From: Warburgia ugandensis
Lineage: Eukaryota; Streptophyta; Magnoliopsida; Canellales; Canellaceae
Direction: 5' to 3'
DNA: 64,000 nucleotides
Assembly: GCA_035236585.1 (NCBI GenBank)
Contig: CP141126.1
Coordinates: forward strand, 13,219,001 to 13,283,000
Below the pieces are notes generated by a model, which worked only from the letters and a program-made list of their open reading frames with translations, did no database searches and was not told where the DNA came from. The position numbers were made by a program, and so were the translations under genes. Each line of letters begins with the position of its first letter. Within the stretch, counting starts at the first letter, position 1. This document shows positions 1-11,670 of this stretch, in pieces.

Positions 1-1078
1 TTTCTGAAAACATAAGAATTAGAAAGTGCTCGTTGATACGAATCCAACGCCACCAAGAACGCGAGAAACGGAGCTCAAACGAGGGAGTTATGAGCCGTCA
101 AAGTTGGAAGGGCAATTTGGTCATTTGGTAGAGACGTATTAGACAGGGGTCCAAATTGATACTGGCACCCCCGTCTTCCACACGTCTCTACCAGTGCCGG
201 AAAAATTGCCGGAGAGACGTGGAAAGAGGCGTGTGGGGAAGAGTTTCTCTTCCCCAAGACTCTAAAACCCTATATCTATGCTCCTCTAGGAGCCAAAACG
301 CTCCACTTTGAGCGTTTTCCATGAATGCTACGCAAAACCCTAGCCCTGCAAAACTTGAATTTTCCGGCGAGTGGAGCCCCGGCAACACGAGCAACCCCGA
401 CCAGGCACAAGGTAAGCCTCAAATCCGTATTTTTCTATATTTATTAATTAGAAAATTAATTAGGAAAGTATTTAAAAATTTGGAAAAAAATCAGATTTTT
501 TAGGAACTTTGTGCACGCTACTGTTGGAGCGTGATTTCACAGATCAAACCTAGTCCGTTTGAAAATCGCACCGTCCAACTAGTGCACAAGAGACCCAAGA
601 GCATACCCTTTAAATTTGGGAGTGATCCAACGGTGGATTTCTCCAGAAAACTCAAAAACCAATACCTAGGGATGTTTTTAGGAACTTGGGAAAAATTGTT
701 TAAAAACCATGGTTTTTGGAAAAATTAGTGCAAAAGGAGGGCATAAATGGATTCTAGAGAGAATTCTGAAGAAAATGGCTCAAAAATCACGCAAAACGGA
801 GCTCTGTAGCTCCGCCGGAGGCGACCGGAATCCAGTCGTCTTCTCCGGCGTCGTCAACGGCGTCGGCGCCTGGCGCTGACGCCAGGACGCACTTGGTGAT
901 GCCCGAGGGACGACGTCGTCGTCGCACGCGTGCACGGCGCCGCGCGCGTGCGGGACGGCCGCGGTTGGCTGTCGCGGTGGGACCGGGACGCGGCGCGTCC
1001 TGGCGACCGTGACGCACGCGCGCGTCCCGTACGACGTCTGCGTCGGCGTGCGTCTTCGTGCGCCCGTGTACGTCGGTG

Positions 1079-1109
1079 TAAACCGGCGGAAAAGGGTGCC
1101 GCCGGTTTA
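1079..1109 (+). other. Perfect 11-bp stem-loop in 5' LTR
   Basis: TAAACCGGCGG and CCGCCGGTTTA are exact reverse complements around a 9-nt loop. The identical structure is at 8722-8752 in the right LTR. It lies at the downstream edge of the CpG-rich block. The role is unknown. Confidence 0.85.
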
Positions 1110-2387
1110 AACCACCTTTTGGTGGTCCGGCAGGCCCCATTTTAGCGTAGTTTTCACTAAAACTTGATTTTTGGGAGCTAGAGAGGTCCAAATCACGATC
1201 CGGAAGAGGCGTTGTGACCGTATTGACGACGCGGACCTAGTTTTAACTTAAAAACTTAGAAATGACCACTTTTTATTTAGAAAAATTTTAAAATAGTGAT
1301 GTGACATGTACAGGTGCACTTGAATATACCAATTAAAGGGAGTTATTAGCAAGCTAGTGATCTCACACTGAGGTAGGTGACGACAACTAATGTTTTGCCT
1401 TGATTTTAAACCATGTTTAAATAATAGCATCATGTGTGATTGTGTTTTAAATTGCGATTTTTATTTACCATGGATTTCATGCGACATTGCGTACAGGATG
1501 GTTATTCCAAATTGAATTCTTTTACTGAATAAACTTATTTAAAATGCTTTTACAAGCATGATGTTAATTAGTTATGCTTAATTAGAGATTTATTTCTTAT
1601 TATATATATAGAAAATGCATGGATTTACATGAAAATGAGTATAGAGGCTTAGTAGCTGGTCCTTTTATAGGCTAACCCCAGGATGAGGGGCATGTCTTGG
1701 GGATTTCAAGCTATAAGTGCTCTTGAGTTTTAGCATATACATATGATTTCCGTGTTTTATATTTGATGACGGGTGCTCTCGCCCGGTGGGCGTCATGCTA
1801 GCAGGAATACCTTACGCCACCCACCTTCCGAGATTATGATGTGATGAGTTTGTGATATGATAGACACCTGCCCATAGATGGCATTCGGTAGGGGTTTGGT
1901 AACATGGATAGTCCACACTACCGGTCTGAGCCTTTCCATGGGGACAGACGTTAAGTCTCCCGTTATGGTGTCGACGGAGAGCGGCGGTGGTTGATACCCA
2001 TGGAGGGTTGCCATTGTAGCATGATGGCCCATATTCTTGTTATGTGTGCATGTATGATGAGCATGGTTATGGATGGTATGCCTGGGTGTGACGACACTTA
2101 GAGGTTGACTATGTGTACTCCTGATCAGGGATGTTAGTGCGATGTGGTGGGACCCATTACCTTAGGTGCCCTTATTCTTGTTGCATGCTCCATTTTATTG
2201 ATTCATGTCATGTTTTAACTCTATGATTGCATGTTTTAGCATATGAAATAAATTGGCATTTATTTGAACATGGCATTATGATATTATCACTATTTCCATA
2301 AATGTTAGACTTTTCATCAATGCTGTTCATTATTTCTTCATTTATTACATTAATTGTCTATGTACCTACACAAGCGATAGTTTGCTG

Positions 2388-2413
2388 AGGCATTGCTTTG
2401 TTTTGCAATGCCT
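2388..2413 (+). other. LTR stem-loop shared with diverged LTR copies
   Basis: AGGCATTGC and GCAATGCCT form a 9-bp stem with an 8-nt loop. The same hairpin recurs at 10030-10055 and, with changes, at 37573-37598 (minus), 43606-43632 (plus) and 48248-48273 (minus). Confidence 0.8.
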
Positions 2414-2889
2414 TAGATCTCGAGCGCGACACCAGGAAAGGAAAAGCGGTTGATAAACCTTGAGAGCTACTGAAGACTAGTTTCGCTATAGTTTTAGACA
2501 GTAATGTGAGTCATTAGAGTGGATTATCATTTGAATTTCATTATGGACTGCATACTTTATATTTGGCTGTGATTTAGATCTTTGGACATATATTGGACAT
2601 TTATATGGGATGTTATGATGGATAGACCCTGGGCCATATTATTATTGTCTTTTGGACGTTTATTTGATTTAAAATAAAGGCGCCTATTTATTTGACGTTG
2701 ATTTATACGCGGATTATTTATTTATGTTTAAATTACATGTACGTCATTTTGAGAAAGGAAAAATTAACACCCGGAGTTTTAAGATAGGTTTAGTAAAATG
2801 TTAAATAAATCTTTTCTCATGGGATCTCAAATGCTCTTATTTAAATTTAAAAAAAAAATTTGTCTTAAAAATCCGGGGTGTTACAAAGT

Positions 2890-2902
2890 TGGTATCAGAG
2901 CC
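2890..2902 (+). other. Primer-binding site of the young Ty3/gypsy element
   Basis: TGGTATCAGAGCC starts five bases after the LTR end. It is the usual plant LTR-retrotransposon site complementary to the 3' end of initiator methionine tRNA. Confidence 0.95.
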
Positions 2903-3025
2903 CAGTCTAGTCCATCATAATCCTTGTGAATGTCCATTTATATGTGAATAACAGTCCATAATAAATGTAGAGAGAGAAACGATGAGAGAGGAACTTACAC
3001 TTAGTGACATGTAAAATTTTGACAG

Positions 3026-6000
3026 ATGGCTCCTCGGAGAAGGACAAGGTCTACCCCTGCTACACCCGTGGCTCCACCTGCTGAGTCCTCTGATCAAGGG
3101 GATCGAGATGCCGAGTTATTGAATCGGTTAATGTCAGGACTCGTACCACTTATACAGCAGCAAGTTAGGATAGCTGTTGACGCTGCTAACCCTAGCCCTA
3201 TTCCACCACCTAAAGTGGCACCCATGGTTTCGTCAGTTCAGTCCTCACAACCAGTACAGGAACCATCAGTACCTAGAGCCACGGAAGGCGATGCTACGAG
3301 TGACTCTAAGAAGACTGACAAATTATTGGAAAGGTTTCAAAAGATGGTGAAACCCTTTTATGGCGATGGTAACACGGAGGAGGCCGAGCAATGGTTATTT
3401 GAGGCGGAGAGGACATTCGACGCTATGAAGATCTCACCAGATGATCAAGTTAGAGTAGCCTCCTACCTGCTGAAAGGTGAGGCCGGCACGGTGGCAGACT
3501 TTCACACTCACCCGACTAGATCCGACCGAGACGATGACATGGGCAGCCTTTAAACAGGCTTTCGACACTCAGTGTTTTCCACCTCATGCATTGCAGTCCA
3601 TGAAGAAGGAGTTTGCCACCCTAGAGCAGAGAGATATGACGGTTCAGCAGTACCTGAACCGATTTACACGACTGAGGAGATTTGCACCTCACGCACTGGC
3701 CTCAGACACAGAGGCAACTGACAGATTTGTGGATGGGTTGACTCCTTGGCTGAGAGATCGAGTGATTTCTTCTCGACCCACTTCTGTGCGAGATGCTGCT
3801 GATATGGCGTCCATGCATGAGAAGAACTCTCTTAGGAATAGAGGGAGTGCGTTCCAGCCCTTTAAGGGCAAGCGGCCATTTGGTGCTATGCAGACACATG
3901 GGGCATCAGGTCATCCACCACAGGCCAAATTTAAGAGAGACACTGAGAGGAAGAGATGTGAAAAGTGCAAGGGTTGGCACCCTGGGCGAGGGTGCAATAG
4001 ATTTGACCGATCACAGCAGCAGAGGCAGCCCCAACCACAGAGACAGCCCTATACACCTTACCAGAGACAGCCATATAGGTGTTTCAACTGTGGAGACGTT
4101 GGCCATTTCATTAAGGACTGCCCTAAGGGGCAGAGGCAGACAGAGATGGGAGCAGAGGCAGTTAACGCGCCATGTAGCCAGGGACGAGTATTTGCCATCT
4201 CATCAGGACAGGCACAGGCATCACACCAGGTCGTAGAAGGTACTCTTCTAGTCTCAGATAGACATGCCAAAGTTCTTTTTGACACAGGGTCTACACACTC
4301 TTTTATATCATGTATTTTTGCATCTTGCCTTGATGTATGTGTACACAAACTAGCATTTGGATTAGATATTATGACACCTGTGGGAGAGACAGTAGAGACT
4401 ACAGAATATATTAGAGATATACCTGTAGAGATATCAGGCGTGAGTATGGACACAGACTTCATCTTATTAGACATGGTAGACTATGATGTTATTCTTGGGA
4501 TGGATTGGTTAGCCAACTATGGTGCTATGGTAGACTGCCGAAAGAAGCGAGTCACTTTTCTTATACCTGGGCAACCAGAAATAGTGTTCCAGGGTAGGAA
4601 AGATCAGGCAGGTACATGCATCATTTCTGCTATGAAGGCGGCACGATTTTATGCATGAGGGTGTAACGCATTCCTCGCATATGTGACTGTTGAGGAAAAG
4701 GAGCAGCCACGGCTTGACGAGATTGATGTTGTCCGTGATTTTGCTGATGTATTTCCTGAGGAATTACCAGGATTGCCGCCAAGTAGGGAGATTGACTTCA
4801 CCATTGACTTGGTGCCGGGTACATCGCCTATCTCTAAGGCACCATATAGGATGGCTCCAGCAGAGTTGAGAGAACTTCAAGTACAATTGCAAGAGTTACT
4901 GGATAAGGGCTTTATCAGGCCGAGTGGATCACCATGGGGAGCACCAGTCCTTTTCGTGAAGAAAAAGGATGGATCACTGAGACTATGCATTGATTATCGG
5001 TTGTTGAATGGTGTTACTATAAAGAACCGATACCCTTTGCCACGCATAGATGATTTATTTGATCAGCTCCAATCGGCACAAGTGTTCTCCAAGATAGATG
5101 CGAGGTCGTGGGTATCATCGGTGAGGGTTAGAGAAGAGGATATCTCGAAGACTGCCTTTAGGAGTCGTTATGGTCATTATGAGTTTCTAGTGATGCCGTT
5201 TGGATTGACTAACGCACCTGCAGTGTTCATGGATCTAATGAACCGTGTTTTTCGAGCTTATTTGGATAAGTTCGTGATTGTATTTGTGGATGACATCTTG
5301 ATTTATTCGCCTAGTCATGAGACACATAGAGAGCATCTCCACACGGTATTAGACACACTTCATCGACATCAGTTGTATGCCAAGTTCAGTAAGTGTGATT
5401 TTTGGCTAGACCAGGTACATTTCTTAGGCCACGTCATATCTAAGGATGGAGTGGCCGTGGATTCAACAAAGGTAGAGGCAGTACTACACTGGGAGAGGCC
5501 CAAGATAGTGACTGAGATACGCAGTTTTCTCGGTTTGGCAGGGTATTATCGTCGTTTTATAGAGGGATTCTCTAAGATCGCATTACCATTGACCACCCTG
5601 ACTAGGAAAGACACTCAATTTGTATGGACCGAGGCTTGCGAGGAGAGCTTCCAAGAGCTCAAGAGGAGACTTACTACTGCTCCGGTATTGACCTTACCAT
5701 CTGGCCCTGGCGGTTATGTAGTTTATTGTGACGCCTCCGGCAAGGGATTAGGAGCGGTGTTGATGCAACATGGGAAGGTAATTGCCTCATGCGTCAGGCA
5801 GTGAAGACACATGAGGTAAATTACCCAACACATGACCTGGAATTAGCAGCTGTGGTATTTGCATTGAAGTCCTGGAGACATTATCTTTATGGTGAGAGAT
5901 TTGAGGTATTCACTGATCATAAGAGCCTCAAGTACTTCTTTACTCAGAGTGAATTGAATATGAGGCAGCGCAGATGGATGGAGTATCTCAAGGACTTCGA

Positions 6001-7510
6001 CTTCACCATACAGTACCATCCTGGGAAGGCTAACGTCGTTGCAGATGCCCTGAGCAGGAAGGCGGGTGTGATGATTGCCAATTTGACAACTCGGTCTAAG
6101 TTCTTTGACAGGATCTTAGAGGCACAGGGCAAAGACAAGGAAACACAGGATCTGACAGATAAGACAGATTTTTTGAGGGGACCAGATGGAGGAGTTAGAT
6201 TTAAAGGAAGGTTGGTAGTACCAACAGATGACGAATTGAAGCGCGAGTTACTTCAAGAAGCACACCAATCCCCTTATACAATTCATCCTGGGGGTACGAA
6301 GATATATCAGGATCTCAAGAGGCATTTTTGGTGGAATGGTATGAAAAAGGATGTTGGAGAGTGTGTTGCACGATGTTTGACCTGTCAGCAGGTCAAGGCT
6401 GAGCATCAGCGTCCATCAGGACTACTTCAGACACTGGACCTTCCAGAGTGGAAGTGGGACCATATTACCATGGACTTCGTTCTAGGTCTTCCTAGGACCG
6501 CTAGTGGCCACGACATGATATGGGTCGTTGTGGACAGGTTGACCAAGTCTGCTCATTTCCTTCCTATCAGACAAAATCAGACCGTGGATAGCTTAGCGAA
6601 ATTATATGTTAAGGAGATCGTCAGTCTACATGGCGTTCCCTTAACAATTATATCGGATCGAGATACGCAATTTACCTCAAAATACTGGAAGAGCGTGCAA
6701 GAGGCATTAGGGTCGAGACTGAAATTTAGCACAGCATTCCATCCTCAGACAGACGGACAGAGCGAGAGGACCATCCAGACTATTGAGGATATGCTACGAG
6801 CCTGTGTTATGGATTGGAAGGGTAGCTGGGAAGATCATTTACCTTTGGTAGAATTTGCTTATAATAATAGTCATCACGCTAGTATTGGCATGGCTCCATA
6901 TGAGGCACTTTATGGCAGACCTTGTCGGTCACCTTTATGTTGGAGTGATGTAGGAGAAAGACGCGTGGTGAAATCTGAGTTAGTGGAAGAATGTGCAGAG
7001 AAAGTCCAACTCATTCGAAAGAGGTTCTTGTGACTCACAGTCGACAGAAAAGTTATGCAGATAAGAGGAGAAAAGACTTAGAGTTCTTTGAGGGCGAGCA
7101 TGTATTCTTGAAAGTTTCTCCTATGAAAGGGGTGTTGAGGTTTGGAAATAAAGGGAAGCTTAGTCCCAGGTATATTGGACCTTTTGAGATCTTACGCAGA
7201 GTTGGAGCTGTGGCATATCAGCTAGCCTTACCACCACAGCTAGCAAATGTGCATGACGTCTTTCACGTGTCTATGCTGAGGAAATACGTGCCAGATCCCT
7301 CACACGTATTGGAGCAGATCCCAGGAGAGCTACAAGCTGACATGACATTTGAGGAGAGACCAGTGCGCGTCCTAGATACAAAAGTCAAGGAGTTAAGGAA
7401 TAAGACCATTGCCTTGGTCAAAGTCCTTTGACAGCATCATTCACTACAGGAGGCTACCTGGGAGACTGAGGAGGAGATGCGAAAGATCCATCCAGAGTTA
7501 TTTACATAGA
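3026..7510 (+). pseudogene. gag-pol remnant of the young Ty3/gypsy element
   Basis: The order of parts is typical of Tekay/Del chromoviruses. It has a gag capsid region (about 3330-3830), a zinc knuckle of the CX2CX4HX4C type (about 4080-4121), an aspartic protease with a DTG motif (about 4275), and reverse transcriptase (about 4830-5400) with a VDD active-site box near 5287. Then come RNase H (about 5690-6050) and integrase, with an HHCC zinc domain (about 6260-6390), a catalytic core (about 6445-6900) and a GPY/F-like module near 7170. A chromodomain-like tail follows at about 7365-7510. Chromodomains tether the integrase of such elements to chromatin. The region no longer reads as one frame and has about four or five breaks, so it is treated as a fossil. 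The family assignment rests on motif recognition, not on a search. Confidence 0.93.
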
Positions 7511-7545
7511 GGTATGTAGCTAAATTTCGAGGACGAAATTTTCAT

Positions 7546-7558
7546 AAGAAGGGAAGAA
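7546..7558 (+). other. Polypurine tract of the young Ty3/gypsy element
   Basis: AAGAAGGGAAGAA, all purine, abuts the TG that opens the right LTR at 7559. It is the expected plus-strand primer site for this family. Confidence 0.93.
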
Positions 7559-10528
7559 TGTAATATCCTTAATTTTTAGGATAAAATAGGAAATTAATAA
7601 ATAAATTAAAATAAAAATTTATGGATGAAATTTTTTTTCTGAAAACATAAGAATTAGAAAGTGCTCGTTGATACGAATCCAACGCCACCAAGAACGCGAG
7701 AAACGGAGCTCAAACGAGGGAGTTATGAGCCGTCAAAGTTGGAAGGGCAATTTGGTCATTTGGTAGAGACGTATTAGACAGGGGTCCAAATTGATACTGG
7801 CACCCCCGTCTTCCACACGTCTCTACCAGTGCCGGAAAAATTGCCGGAGAGACGTGGAAAGAGGCGTGTGGGGAAGAGTTTCTCTTCCCCAAGACTCTAA
7901 AACCCTATATCTATGCTCCTCTAGGAGCCAAAACGCTCCACTTTGAGCGTTTTCCATGAATGCTACGCAAAACCCTAGCCCTGCAAAACTTGAATTTTTC
8001 GGCGAGTGGAGCCCCGGCAACACGAGCAACCCCGACCAGGCACAAGGTAAGCCTCAAATCCGTATTTTTCTATATTTATTAATTAGAAAATTAATTAGGA
8101 AAGTATTTAAAAATTTGGAAAAAAAATCAGATTTTTTAGGAACTTTGTGCACGCTACTGTTGGAGCGTGATTTCACAGATCAAACCTAGTCCGTTTGAAA
8201 ATCGCACCGTCCAACTAGTGCACAAGAGACCCAAGAGCATACCCTTTAAATTTGGGAGTGATCCAACGGTGGATTTCTCCAGAAAACTCAAAAACCAATA
8301 CCTAGGGATGTTTTTAGGAACTTGGGAAAAATTGTTTAAAAACCATGGTTTTTGGAAAAATTAGTGCAAAAGGAGGGCATAAATGGACTCTAGAGAGAAT
8401 TCTGAAGAAAATGGCTCAAAAATCACGCAAAACGGAGCTCAGAGCTCGCCGAGGCGACCGGAATCCAGTCGTCTTCTCCGGCGTCGTCAACGGCGTCGGC
8501 GCCTGGCGCTGACGCCAGGACGCACTTGGTGATGCCCGAGGGATGACGTCATACGACGTCGTCGTCGCACGCGTGCACGGCGCCGCGCGCGTGCGGGACG
8601 GCCGCGGTTGGCTGTCGCGGTGGGACCGGGACGCGGCGCGTCCTGGCCACCGTGACGCACGCGCGCGTCCCGTACGACGTCTACGTCGGCGTGCGTCTTC
8701 GTGCGCCCGTGTACGTCGGTGTAAACCGGCGGAAAAGGGTGCCGCCGGTTTAAACCACCTTTTGGTGGTCCCACAGCCCCATTTTAGCGTAGTTTTCACT
8801 AAAACTTGATTTTTGGGAGCTAGAGAGGTCCAAATCACGATCCGGAAGAGGCGTTGTGACCGTATTGACGACGCGGACCTAGTTTTAACTTAAAAACTTA
8901 GAAATGACCACTTTTTATTTAGAAAAATTTTAAAATAGTGATGTGACATGTACAGGTGCACTTGAATATACCAATTAAAGGGAGTTATTAGCAAGCTAGT
9001 GATCTCACACTGAGGTAGGTGACGACAACTAATGTTTTGCCTTGATTTTAAACCATGTTTAAATAATAGCATCATGTGTGATTGTGTTTTAAATTGCGAT
9101 TTTTATTTACCATGGATTTCATGCGACATTGCTTACAGGATGGTTATTCCAAATTGAATTCTTTTACTGAATAAACTTATTTAAAATGCTTTTACAAGCA
9201 TGATGTTAATTAGTTATGCTTAATTAGAGATTTATTTCTTATTATATATATAGAAAATGCATGGATTTACATGAAAATGAGTATAGAGGCTTAGTAAATT
9301 TGGTCCTTTTATAAGCTAACCCCAGGATGAGGGGCATGTCTTGGGGATTTCAAGCTATAAGTGCTCTTGAGTTTTAGCATATACATATGATTTCCGTGTT
9401 TTATATTTGATGACGGGTGCTCTCGCCCGGTGGGCGTCATGCTAGGAGGGATAGGGCCGGCCACCCACCTTCCGTGATTATGATGTGATGAGTTTGTGAT
9501 ATGATAGACACCTGCCCATAGATGGCATTCGGTAGGGGTTTGGTAACATGGATAGTCCACACTACCGGTCTGAGCCTTTCCATGGGGACAGACGTTAAGT
9601 CTCCCGTTATGGTGTCGACGGAGAGCGGCGGTGGTTGATACCCATGGAGGGTTGCCACTGTAGCATGATGGCCCATATTCTTGTTATGTGTGCATGTATG
9701 ATGAGCATGGTTATGGATGGTATGCCTGGGTGTGACGACACTTAGAGGTTGACTATGTGTACTCCTGATCAGGGATGTTAGTGCGATGTGGTGGGACCCA
9801 TTACCTTAGGGTGCCCTTATTCTTGTTGCATGCTCCATTTTATTGATTCATGTCATGTTTTAACTCTATGATTGCATGTTTTAGCATATGAAATAAATTG
9901 GCATTTATTTGAACATGGCATTATGATATCACTATTTCCATAAATGTTAGACTTTTCATCAATGCTGTTCATTATTTCTTCATTTATTACATTAATTGTC
10001 TATGTACCTACACAAGCGATAGCTTGCTGAGGCATTGCTTTGTTTTGCAATGCCTTAGATCTCGAGCGCGACACCAGGAAAGGAAAAGCGGTTGATAAAC
10101 CTTGAGAGCTGCTGAAGACTAGTTTCGCTATAGTTTTAGACAGTAATGTGAGTCATTAGAGTGGATTATCATTTGAATTTCATTATGGACTGCATACTTT
10201 ATATTTGGCTGTGATTTAGATCTTTGGACATATATTGGACATTTATATGGGATGTTATGATGGATAGACCCTGGGCCATATTATTATTGTCTTTTGAACG
10301 TTTATTTGATTTAAAATAAAGGCGCCTATTTATTTGACGTTGATTTATACGCGGATTATTTATTTATGTTTAAATTACATGTACGTCATTTTGAGAAAGG
10401 AAAAATTAACACCCGGAGTTTTAAGATAGGTTTAGTAAAATGTTAAATAAATCTTTTCTCATGGGATCCCAAATGCTCTTATTTAAATTATAAAAAAAAA
10501 TTTTGTCTTAAAAATCCGGGGTGTTACA
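7559..10528 (+). repeat. 3' LTR of the young Ty3/gypsy element (complete)
   Basis: The 2970-bp LTR begins TGTAATATCC and ends GTGTTACA, giving the TG...CA ends and short inverted termini of an LTR. It differs from the left LTR at scattered sites. It also has a ~10-bp length difference in the CpG block, where it carries a TGACGTCA palindrome (8544-8551) that the left LTR lacks. Its hairpins are at 8722-8752 and 10030-10055. The first five flanking bases, TCTAC, are the predicted target duplication. Confidence 0.96.
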
Positions 10529-11670
10529 TCTACAGACTTTGGAACTTCCAGAGCAGAAGTGGGATCACATCACAATAGACTTTGTGGTGGGACTACCTAG
10601 AACCACTAGCAAATATGACATGATTTGGGTCATTGTGGATAGATTGACCAAATCAGCACACTTCCTACCAGTAAGACAAAGGCAGTCATTAGAAAGTTTA
10701 GCAAAACTTTATATTAAAGAGATAGTGAGTCTACATGGATTTCCTTTGTCTATCATATTTGATAAAGATAGTTGTTTCACATCTCACTTTTGGCAAAGTG
10801 TACAAGAGGGACTAGGCATGACTACACTATTTAGCACAACATTTCATCCACAGACTAATGGATAGCTAGAGAGGACGATTCAGACACTTGAGGATAAAAT
10901 ACAAGCTTGTGTTGTAGATTGGAAGGAAAATTTGGATGAGCATTTGCCTTTAATCAAGTTTGCTTATAACAATAGTTATCATTTTAGTATAGGCATGGCA
11001 CCGTATGAAGCATTGTACGGACGACCATGTAGGACGCCTACATATTAGAGTGATGTTGGAGAGAGACAGTTTGTGAAGACTTAATTGAATAAGCTGTGTG
11101 CCAAAAAGGTCAGGCTAGTCCAGAAGAGATTGCTAGCAGCACAGAGTAGACAAAAGAGTTATGCAGATCAGAGACGCTACGATCTTGAGTTCGAGGTTGG
11201 AGATCATGTATTCCTTAAAGTCTATCCAATGAAAGGAGTCATGAGATTTGGAGTAAAAGAGAAGTTGAGTCCAAGGTTTATTGGACCATCTTAGATATTG
11301 GAGGGATCGGGAAACTTGCATATCATTTAGCATTACCACCTCACCTGTCAGACGTACATAATGCATTCTATGTGTCGATGCTAAGGAAGTACAATCCTAA
11401 TACAACACATATCCTTAATCAAATACCTGCAGAACTACAGCCAGACTTGACATATGAGATGAGACCTCTAAGGATTTTGGATTTCTAAGAAAAGACTCTA
11501 AGGAACAAGACAATTCATTTAGTCAAAGTTTTATGGCAACATCATTTTGCTGAGGAAGGTACTTGGAAAATTGAGAAAGATATGAGTAGTTTTCCTTATC
11601 TATTTTCTTATATATAGCCTAAGTTCAGTAGCAAGATTTTGAGGACAAAATTCCTAAAAGGGGGGAAGAT
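10529..11670 (+). mobile_element. Older Ty3/gypsy fragment, integrase to polypurine tract
   Basis: Translation near 10535-10870 gives recognisable integrase-core sequence ([29 protein letters not shown]). After it come the integrase C-terminal region (about 11130-11300), a chromodomain-like remnant (about 11455-11620) and a purine tract AAAAGGGGGGAAGA at 11656-11669. It is related to the young element but clearly diverged and is broken many times (at least five). The young element sits in its integrase region, so its gag and reverse transcriptase should lie to the left of this window. Confidence 0.92.

Larger units (their letters stand above)
1..2885 (+). repeat. 5' LTR of the young Ty3/gypsy element (partial)
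   Basis: This stretch matches 7636-10528 almost base for base and ends with ...GTGTTACA directly before the primer-binding site. Within it are a conserved AATCCAACG module (about 41-60), a strongly GC- and CpG-rich block (about 800-1150) with a perfect hairpin at 1079-1109, and a second hairpin at 2388-2413. Retained CpG density in an LTR is consistent with a recent insertion. Confidence 0.95.
1..10528 (+). mobile_element. Young Ty3/gypsy LTR retrotransposon, Tekay/Del-type chromovirus (left end cut by window)
   Basis: The element has two near-identical ~2.97 kb LTRs, a primer-binding site just after the first, a gag-pol region with a chromodomain-like C-terminus, and a polypurine tract just before the second. 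Position 1 corresponds to 7636 in the right LTR, so about 77 bp of the left LTR lie outside the window. My hand comparison of the LTRs finds roughly 20-30 substitutions plus a few small indels, about 1 percent. At the rice-derived rate of 1.3e-8 per site per year that is under a million years, and older if this lineage evolves slowly. The coding part is broken, with about four or five breaks. The right flank is integrase sequence of another Ty3/gypsy element, so this is a nested insertion. Confidence 0.95.

Noticed and set aside
787-1191. 134-residue Arg-rich open frame, and a similar one at 8416-8838
   Set aside because: It is a translation of the CpG-rich LTR block, low in complexity and without family resemblance. 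The two LTR copies do not keep the same frame.
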